A DNA stretch of 64,000 bases from Tubiluchus corallicola (Eukaryota; Priapulida; Priapulimorpha; Priapulimorphida; Tubiluchidae): NCBI GenBank assembly GCA_030141605.1, contig JAQGDQ010000119.1, forward strand, positions 525,727 to 589,726, given 5' to 3'. The notes under the pieces were generated by a model, which worked only from the letters and a program-made list of their open reading frames with translations, had not been told where the DNA came from and made no database searches. Every line of letters starts with the position of its first letter. The stretch's first letter is position 1. Made by a program: the position numbers and the translations under genes. Of this stretch, positions 52,641 to 64,000 are shown one piece after another.

Positions 52641-53330
52641 TGCAAATGTGCTTGACACGCAAGAGAAGACGCCTGCCATTGATCAAACTGTGGTTAGTTT
52701 CTGACGTAAGCAATAGCTGTGTTCGGTTGCCGTTAATTAACTTTCTAAGCTAATTATTCAAATATAAGGAACAATTGTTAACTTTTATAGGCAAGAAAAT
52801 GTATATTTTGGACAGTAAATTAAAATGAGATTGAGTCTAAACAATTGTATGGTCTTCCTTTAAAATTACAATTACAAATTGCAACATTAAAATTAACATA
52901 TGTTTATGTTTCATTTTACATGGTATTAAAATAATGCTTAGCAGCACCCGTAGTAGTTTTAGCTGTAATGAGTCTGCTATGCTTAACTGTAACACCTATG
53001 CAAATGTGCTTGACACGCAAGAGAAGACGCCTGCCATTGATCAAACTGTGGTTAGTTTCTGACGTAAGCAATAACTGTGTTCGGTTGCCATTAATTAACT
53101 TCCTAAGCTAATTATTCAAATATAAGGAACAATTGTTAACTTTTATAGGCAAGAAAATGTATATTTTGGACAGTAAATTAAAATGAGATTGAGTCTAAAC
53201 AATCGTATGGTCTTCCTTTAAAATTACAATTACAAATTGCAACATTAAAATTACATATGTTTGTTTCATTTTACATGGTATTAAAATAATGCTTAGCAGC
53301 ACCCGTAGTAGTTTTAGCTACGAGTCACTA
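52619..53330 (+). repeat. Two-copy tandem duplication, 360-bp period, inside the right arm
   Basis: Copy 1 starts at 52619 and copy 2 at 52979, both with ATGCTTAACTGTAACACC, and both end near AGCACCCGTAGTAGTTTTAG. The left arm has only one copy, so this duplication arose after, or was lost from one arm since, the inverted duplication. Confidence 0.85.
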
Positions 53331-53483
53331 CTGTTCTTTTGTGAATCATAACATAACAATATCTTGCATCAGTGCCAGTAAATTTACGTTTAAAACATCG
53401 CTACTACCTCCCCCGAATTTTCATATGACAATAACGACAGCCGATGATTGCATTAGCAATATGGATGCTACTATTAATAACGA

Positions 53484-53882
53484 ATGTGGAATGAAAAATT
53501 AAGTAAATGTTCGACAGTAGAAAGATATAGAGATTGCAAAAGTTCTATATCATTTGAACCCTGGATGAATGATTCATGGGGTGCAGAATTGCTTGTCAAA
53601 GCTAGGGTTGGCGCATTAGAAGTATTGGGAAATCCCTTGTATGCTTGGAAAGTAGGTTACTGCATAGAAAAAAGACTTTGTAAATGTGGTAAAGATATTG
53701 AAACTGCAGAACACATAATATTAAGTTGTGAATTTTACACAGAGATGAGAAACAAGGTCCCTTGGCAAGGAGTAACTGATGAAGAGTGCTTGAGATGGTT
53801 GTTATTTGGAGAGGGAAAAATTTATGCAGTCTGCCTACTGAAGGACATAATGGTTAAAAGAAGAAGCACAGTGAATCATTAG
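53484..53882 (+). pseudogene. LINE C-terminal fragment with zinc-knuckle motif, right copy
   Basis: A 132-codon frame with the same zinc-knuckle segment as the left copy, but ending with LRWLLFGEGKIYAVCLLKDI and a basic tail. It is followed by a short 3' tail ending in GGATGGATGG. No reverse-transcriptase domain is present, so it is a 5'-truncated element, not a host gene. Confidence 0.7.
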
Positions 53883-54318
53883 AGCAAGCATATGTGTGCG
53901 CCTTAGCATTTTCGAGTAGTAATCATATTATTTTAAAAAGCCTTGTAGTACAATATACATTGCTACTCGCCCTGATATAAAAGAGATTTAGGCACCGGAT
54001 GGATGGATGGATAAAATTATCAATTAAATAATTTTTGTACTCTATATTCTAAAGTGGACTTTGAAACAAAACATTAAAGCACACAAGTAATAAGGTAACA
54101 GAATAATCTCATCTTGAATTCAACAAGTCACACGACTGTTTTATTTTGTAGATGCATGTAAATCAAAAGTAAAACCTTACTTAGCAGCCATGATGACAAT
54201 CAGAAATTACTCAAACTGAGAATTTTGATTTTAATCATCGGCGGATACATTCAAGAAATAGGATTAATACATCAAAATTTAGAATTATGTTCAAATAAAG
54301 CAGTACTGCCCAAATAAA

Positions 54319-54660
54319 CTAGGACCACAAAAGTCGAAAGTTTGGCACCAATGATCCGTGCACGGAAGCCTCGATATATTCATCATAAATAGCTTGGCAC
54401 TCTTCGAACAAACTCTCAGCATTCAAGCAACACTGCTTGTACTTCACAACAGATGGAGCTGGTCCAACGTTTCGAGCACAGTGCGAACACACCCTTGTTT
54501 TGTATACACCGTCAGCAGTTTGATTAGAACAGCCGCCTATTTTGTAGCTTTCGAGATCTCTTATTTCTTTTCTTTTGTTCATTCTCCAGCATCCATTAGA
54601 AGTTCGATGCAGCAACACGAGGGAAAAGAGAAAAGTGGTACAGCTTAGAAACAATTTCAT
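54319..54660 (-). CDS. Small secreted Cys-rich protein, family unknown
   Basis: A 113-codon frame with a clear N-terminal signal peptide (basic MK start, hydrophobic residues 3-18, likely cleavage after about residue 23). The mature part has seven cysteines: C-x19-C-x13-C-x2-C-x15-CC-x9-C. It contains one NQT glycosylation sequon and an acidic, helix-like C-terminal part (LFEECQAIYDEYIEA). The ATG immediately follows a CTGTCAG acceptor-like sequence, so a 5' untranslated exon is possible. The CC and later C recall peptide hormones, but the spacing does not fit insulin, CHH or glycoprotein-hormone families. An odd cysteine count suggests dimerisation or an incomplete model. A partly overlapping plus-strand frame looks like its shadow. 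Confidence 0.5.
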   Translation of the reverse strand: MKLFLSCTTFLFSLVLLHRTSNGCWRMNKRKEIRDLESYKIGGCSNQTADGVYKTRVCSHCARNVGPAPSVVKYKQCCLNAESLFEECQAIYDEYIEASVHGSLVPNFRLLWS

Positions 54661-54744
54661 CTGACAGCAACAAACTTTATTCTAAAATAAATACACACAG
54701 TTAAACGTGATTAAGTCAGTTATCTGTTGTCCGAGAAAACAGAG

Positions 54745-55578
54745 CCAGGTAATAAAGGCACAGGCAAAACAGTCACAGGGTAAAACTCAAAGGGAAAAAT
54801 GGAATAACCTTAACCTTAACCTAAGATATTGAACAAAACGATATTTTTTCATATACGTGTAATGCAACAATTTTTAGGTAAAAAAGTCACAGGTAAAAAG
54901 TCACAAAAAAACTCACAGGAAAAAAATGGAATAACCTAACCCTAACCTAAGATATTTAACGAAACGTGATTTTTTATATACGTGTAATGCCAACATAAAC
55001 AAATTTTTAGGTAAAAAAGTCACAGGGAAAAATGGAATAACCCTAACCATAACACCTAACCCTAACCTAAGATATTGAACAAAACGTGAGTTTTTTCCAT
55101 ATACGTGTCAATATGTCCAAGTCATGTATCACCAGCTAATGACTTATTCGAGATATTTTCTGTTTTATTACTTTTTATGTATTTGAATAAATTGTGACTG
55201 ACTCGAATGTTTTTGTGGCTGATTTTTTTTGCTAGCCAAAATTGTGCCATTTTTCCTGTGACTTTTTGCTGGCCTTATGACTTATTCATGTGACCTTTTC
55301 CTTGGTTTATGACTTTTTCATGTGACTTTTTCCTGGCCTTGTGACTTTTCATGTGACTTTTTCCTGGCCTTGTGACTTTTCATGTGACTTTTTCCTGGCC
55401 TTGTGACTTTTTCATGTGACTTTTTCCTGGCCTTGTGTTTTTTTCATGTGACTTTTTCCTGGCCTTGTGTTTTTTTCATGTGACTTTTTCCTGGCCTTGT
55501 GACTTTTTCATGCGACTCCTTCCTAGCCAAAATTGTGACATTTTTCTGGTGACGTTTTTCCTGTGATTTTATTACTGG
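54745..55578. mobile_element. Foldback-like element C with motif-array ends
   Basis: The left end reads CCAGGTAATAAAGGCACAGG and the right end is its imperfect inverse (CCTGTGATTTTATTACTGG), about 30 bp. The left half is three diverged units of about 115 bp (54773-55130) with GTCACAGGGAAAAATGG and CCTAACCCTAACC words. The right half is a roughly 31-bp minisatellite of CTTTTTCCTGGCCTTGTGA. Composition and architecture match the 38.8-kb element. Confidence 0.6.
55240..55515 (+). repeat. About 31-bp minisatellite, 8-9 copies
   Basis: Unit CTTTTTCCTGGCCTTGTGA followed by CTTTTTCATGTGA, with small indels in the T runs. It forms the right half of the foldback-like element. Confidence 0.85.
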
Positions 55579-56029
55579 TTACTGAGAAGACTGCTGTGAG
55601 TTAAGCAAAACTGACAATATATAACTGCAAAAGCCACCTTCTCGTACTGTTCCAGCTACCTTTCTTAGACTTTGCTCACTGTTTCGCCATCATGGAACTC
55701 AGAAACATAGAAGCACACAATCTCAGCAGTAAAAATCAGTATATTTCCTTCAAAACTGGCCCGAGAATAAACGAAAACAAAGCTAAAACAATGGCACTAA
55801 ATTGCAAGGATCCAAATAAGTAACAACCACACCGACAAGCTGGTAACTTCACAGATTTAGGAAGCAAAATGGGAGCTACAGACCCGGTTGATGTGAAGTG
55901 AAATGTAGTCATTCTTAAAATGAACAATGGGTTCTCCAACAATGCGATTGTCTTTTCAACATTGTTTTATAAATATATAAAAGCATATTGTGAAGTATGA
56001 ATTCTTGTGACTTCTCTGTATCCTGCTAA

Positions 56030-56133
56030 AGTTTACAGTTCCCACATAAAAGCAATTAGTGTTAGGATTAGGATTAGGATTAGGATTTAGGTTAGGGTTA
56101 GGGTATTTAAATTGTGTGGGAAACTATAAACTC
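56030..56133. mobile_element. MITE carrying telomere-like repeats, copy 2
   Basis: Starts AGTTTACAGTTCCCACA and ends TGTGTGGGAAACTATAAACT. Between the ends lies GGATTAGGATTAGGATTAGG followed by GTTAGGGTTAGGG. Its ends match those of the element at 31911-31994. Confidence 0.65.
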
Positions 56134-56235
56134 CTTCCCTCTGTATCTTCTGCCTGGAACATATCATAAATATGCCCGCAGCCTGCAGTAGAACTCCGCA
56201 CACAGTCACAATGAACGACAGGCTTTCCACATGTC

Positions 56236-56307
56236 AGTAGGAACTTTGAAAATACCTTTGGCAAGCAATTTGGTGGCACGAGAGTAAAACGGTAGTTTTA
56301 ACAGATC
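56236..56307 (-). CDS. Possible unassigned exon
   Basis: On the minus strand a TCTTTTTAG acceptor near 56307 opens a frame beginning VPDLLKLPFYSRATKLLAKG, followed by a GTATTT donor-like sequence. It looks protein-like but is too short to assign, and no partner exons were found. Confidence 0.12.
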
Positions 56308-56663
56308 TGGCACCTAAAAAGACACTATAATTGGCAGATCAAAGAAAATTTCAAGGATTTTTATAAGAAAAAGAACGGATATTTTTGAGCTCAGTATTAC
56401 AGATATTTCGCACACTGATGAAGGAGTTCTCCATTGAGCTATGAAATGTCTGTTTATTGTTCTTGAACTAAACCAAACAAGAAAACAGTGGTTAATGGAT
56501 GCTTAAAGCAAAACCGGACCCAATCATAAACTGTAGGTCAAAACAACCTAAACTTTAAAATACTGAAAGGAATTTATACTATGTTTTCAAAAAGGACTTG
56601 CGTGAAAGAATTATTACTACACAAACACAATTTCACGTTCCCGCCACTAGTTCTTCACTGTTA

Positions 56664-57085
56664 CATTTCGCCATTCGCTAGCTAGACGGGCACTGGTGCC
56701 TGCATTTCACCATTCGCTAGTTAGACGGGCACTAGCACCTGCATTTCCCCATTTGCTAGACAGTTGGGCACTGGCGCCTGCATTTACCATTTACTAGTTA
56801 GATGGGCACCGGTGCCTGCATTTCGCCCTTTGCTAGTTAGATGGGCACTAGCACCTGCATTTCCCCATTTGTTAGATAGATGGGCACTGGTGCCTGCATT
56901 TCACCATTTACTAGTTAGATGGGCACTGGTGCCAGCATTTCACCATTTGCTAGTTAGATGGGCACTAGCACCTGCATTTGCCCATTTGCTAGATAGACGG
57001 GCACTGGTGCCTGCATTTCACCATTTACTAGTTAGACGGGCACTAGCGCTTGCATTTCACCATTCGCTAGTTAGATGGGCACTAG
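56664..57085 (+). repeat. 39-bp minisatellite, about 11 copies
   Basis: Unit GCATTTCACCATTCGCTAGT plus TAGACGGGCACTGGTGCCT. Since 39 is 13 codons, one frame stays open as a 13-residue repeat (AFHHLLVRWALVP-like). I regard this as a by-product: there is no splice context or conserved flank. Confidence 0.95.
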
Positions 57086-59601
57086 GTGGTACAATTAATT
57101 AAATTTTGACATCAAACTGGAAAGACAAGAAATGTAAAAAAGTCAGAAAACAGGCTGGAATAATTTTCTAAATTGAAATTTTTTTCCTACAATATATTTT
57201 TTTTCAAAGTATGAAGTAATTTAACAAAAATTATATTGCAGACAAAAATTGTAATTTACAAAATTTTAATGTGAATTCAACTTTCGTTGCACAGGTCAGT
57301 TGAAATTAGTTCAGCGAATAAATTGATAAGTTCCGTTTTAAATAAATCTAACGATAGCTAAAATGTGAAGAAGATAACTACTCACCAAAACTGTATATCA
57401 TTGCTTAACATGCTGACAGGATGACATCATGTGTCAGATTTAGAAACAATTCCTCGTTTCTCTAAATATCACAATGCATGCGAGACGTGGTGTTAGGCCC
57501 TTTATGCTTTAGTAGTAGTAGCAGTAGCAGCAGCAGTAGTAATTTTATTAACACAGTAAATAAAGATCACAACGAATTTTGCAAAAAAGTCCTCTAAATC
57601 AGCCAGCGCACGAAGCAAAGAGCAGCTGTGATAACTATATCTAAATCGATAACAATATTTTCAATGGCAATTGTGTTAATAGCAACCCCGAATAAACTTT
57701 TACTCCCGCGATGACCGTTATGGTTATTCTATACTAGTTACATGCTGCCTTATTGCATACAGAGCTTGTGTTAATAGCAACCCTGAATAAACTTGAAAAT
57801 TTTACTCCCGCGATGATCGTTATGGTTACCTACATCACTTACATGCTGCTTTATTGCATATAGAGCTTGTGTTAATAGCAACCCTGAATAAACTTGAAAA
57901 TTTTACTCCCGCGATGATCGTTATGGTTATCCTACATCACTTACATACTACCTTTTTGCACATTAGACTTGTGTCGGCAGTAACGATATATGAAACATGT
58001 AAATTTAAATTCCCGCGATGACCATTAGATGCGGACATTTTGACAGTAAGTTGTTTGAAAACGTTTGTACCTCCCCACACTCTTATACATAACCCTTTCC
58101 CGCATCTCAAGCGGGCGCACGTACTACATTTCGTTTTTGGTGTGTATTCATCCGCCGAATAAATACAGTATTTACTGTAAATGGTAATTTTTTATGATTT
58201 ATAATATTCTTTTAATGTTAGAATTAATATTTTTAATATGTTTTTATGCATTTTGTGATTTTTGTATGCAAAATTCATCAAATCTATACATTACTGCACA
58301 ATACGTACTACGCATGTGTGCAAAAATACTTTAGGAGCACCGCAAAAACCCATGAAACAGCGAGTCCGCGATAAACGAACCTCGAAAGCTACTTCATGCA
58401 CATGGTTTCCTGTTCTTTAATGATAGCAGCTTACTAACTGAACCAACTCTGGCCTACACAAATATCTCTACACGAGGCTCACCCTGTTTTCCTTTAATGG
58501 GAGCCATTATTATAATAGTGGGAGGTACAAAAAAAGAACATTCAATGTCACTTGAAATTGCAAGTTGAAAGAAATTGGTTTACAAAACGCTACATCAACA
58601 GTTATCAAGAGTTTATTCATTTCCAAACGGCATCTTACGATTATCAGCAAAATACAGATAATTATCCAGTAAAGTAAATACAAATACAGTATAATATAGA
58701 AAATACAAATAAAGAGTTTTAGTAGCTAACAATAATTTTGCTGCACACAGTTTGAATCTAAAAGCATAGCTTGACAGGACAAGCTGTATGTGGAAATCTT
58801 AAAGAAAGAATTAATAATTGAGATAATGATGATATATACACTGATGTGGGGGAGTAGTGAATGAAAGATGAAATGGAGCGAGAACTAAGAAAAAACCGTG
58901 ATCATGATTATAAAGTGTTCAACATAACGTGCTGAACACTAGTCACGTTTTATTAAGATTACATATTTAGCCGTGATGTGGATTCTGTTGCTCAAAACAA
59001 GATTAAAAGAAAACACAGGTTACTTGGCATGTTGGCTTTATTTTACTGTTATTACTTAAACTTAGAAAAATATAACAAAGAAATTTGCAAGTAAACCTGC
59101 CTCTAAAGCATGGTGTTGATTTATATTATCGCTGTACAGACATTTTCAGGAGTGGTGGTAGCTGTCATTCACTTGAAAATGATGACATAATCGGTGGACA
59201 TTGTAACTTTTCATAAGTGTGCTGCTTAAACTAATTCAAACTTTTGCAGCTTACCTAATGTTCATGCAAAAGTGTTACAAAATTAGCTATCTAATTTTTT
59301 TATAAAAATTCTTTATACTTTTGACGGAGATTGACAGCAAACTGCATTTCTTCAATGACGTCATTGATGGAAGACTCGGCTTTCAAAATGGGAGCATCCA
59401 AATGTGAAATGACCACAACTTCAAAGAAATTTTGATAATAATGCATGTCACTTATCATCTTTGTAACGTTTTTTACAAACAATGAAATAAGCCTAACTTC
59501 CCAGGAGGCTTTGTGTTTCCTTTAATGTACCATGCTGCCATCTACCATCACAATTCTTACAATACAACAAAAAATATAAAAAAGCCTCAGCTATTACTTA
59601 C
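57086..59601. other. Non-coding, expected to hold the last AUH exon but none found
   Basis: The AUH-like gene should continue here, but no segment resembling the family's C-terminal helices was seen. The interval contains a triplicated unit of about 97 bp at 57671-57965 and otherwise AT-rich sequence. A minus-strand frame at 59482-59300 is open but does not resemble AUH. Confidence 0.4.
57671..57965 (+). repeat. Three tandem units of 95-100 bp
   Basis: Each unit starts TTGTGTTAATAGCAACCC and contains TTTTACTCCCGCGATGA and GTTATGGTTA. Units begin at about 57671, 57766 and 57866, and the last is partly degraded. Confidence 0.85.
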
Positions 59602-63913
<4,312 letters not shown>

Positions 63914-64000
63914 CTGGAAAATGGAAAATGATGAAATACAACACATTAAGTTTAACTATTACATTCTTACATTCTTAACTAGTAAATTTAAAGAATAAAT

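Noticed and set aside
56764-57102. 13-residue repeat protein frame
   Set aside because: The 39-bp minisatellite is a multiple of three, so a frame stays open by default; no flanking exon or start context supports it.
58488-58520. Possible minus-strand first exon (ATG GCT CCC ... CAG G/GTGAGC)
   Set aside because: A start codon plus donor-like site over about 30 bases is too little, and no continuation was found.
59300-59482. Minus-strand frame as the last AUH exon
   Set aside because: The residues do not resemble the AUH C-terminus and no good acceptor precedes the frame.

Overview
This is AT-rich, intron-rich nuclear DNA from an animal, most likely an invertebrate. The evidence is GT-AG introns of 0.1 to 11 kb, four recognisable metazoan-type genes, non-LTR retrotransposon remnants, hAT- and Harbinger-like miniature elements, abundant micro- and minisatellites, and short TTAGGG/CCCTAA tracts of the animal telomere type. 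I could not place it in a phylum. There are no operons, CRISPR arrays or prokaryotic features. All exon models were assembled by hand from reading frame, splice sites and family resemblance.

Layout. 1-6.1 kb: a decayed reverse transcriptase (1167-2676, minus), an unassigned Cys-rich exon candidate (3257-3613, minus) and a hAT-type MITE with an 8-bp target duplication. 6.1-30.7 kb: a complete TMEM120 (TACAN) gene on the plus strand, 11 or 12 exons over about 24.6 kb. Its 11.4-kb first intron contains a complete five-exon P-loop sulfotransferase-like gene on the opposite strand (8314-15496). 33.4-43.4 kb: a complete seven-exon arylsulfatase A-like gene, minus strand, with a predicted signal peptide and the formylglycine motif. 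43.5-49.7 kb: repeats with no gene recognised. 49.9-54.1 kb: a large inverted duplication of LINE-derived and dispersed-repeat sequence around a roughly 430-bp spacer. 54.3-54.7 kb: a small secreted Cys-rich ORF, minus. 54.7-58.0 kb: a foldback-like element and several minisatellites. 59.6-63.9 kb: an AUH-type enoyl-CoA/methylglutaconyl-CoA hydratase gene, minus, whose 5' exons lie beyond the right edge and whose last C-terminal exon was not found.

The identified genes do not form one pathway: a membrane CoA-binding protein, a sulfotransferase-like enzyme, a lysosomal-type sulfatase and a mitochondrial hydratase. I found no novel multi-gene system. The most noteworthy observations are the nested antisense gene, a 27-bp minisatellite that starts at a real 5' splice site and copies splice-donor-like sequence about 21 times, the large inverted repeat with a zinc-knuckle LINE tail, a family of elements whose inverted ends are arrays of short degenerate motifs, a MITE family carrying telomere-like repeats, and two Cys-rich proteins that could not be assigned.
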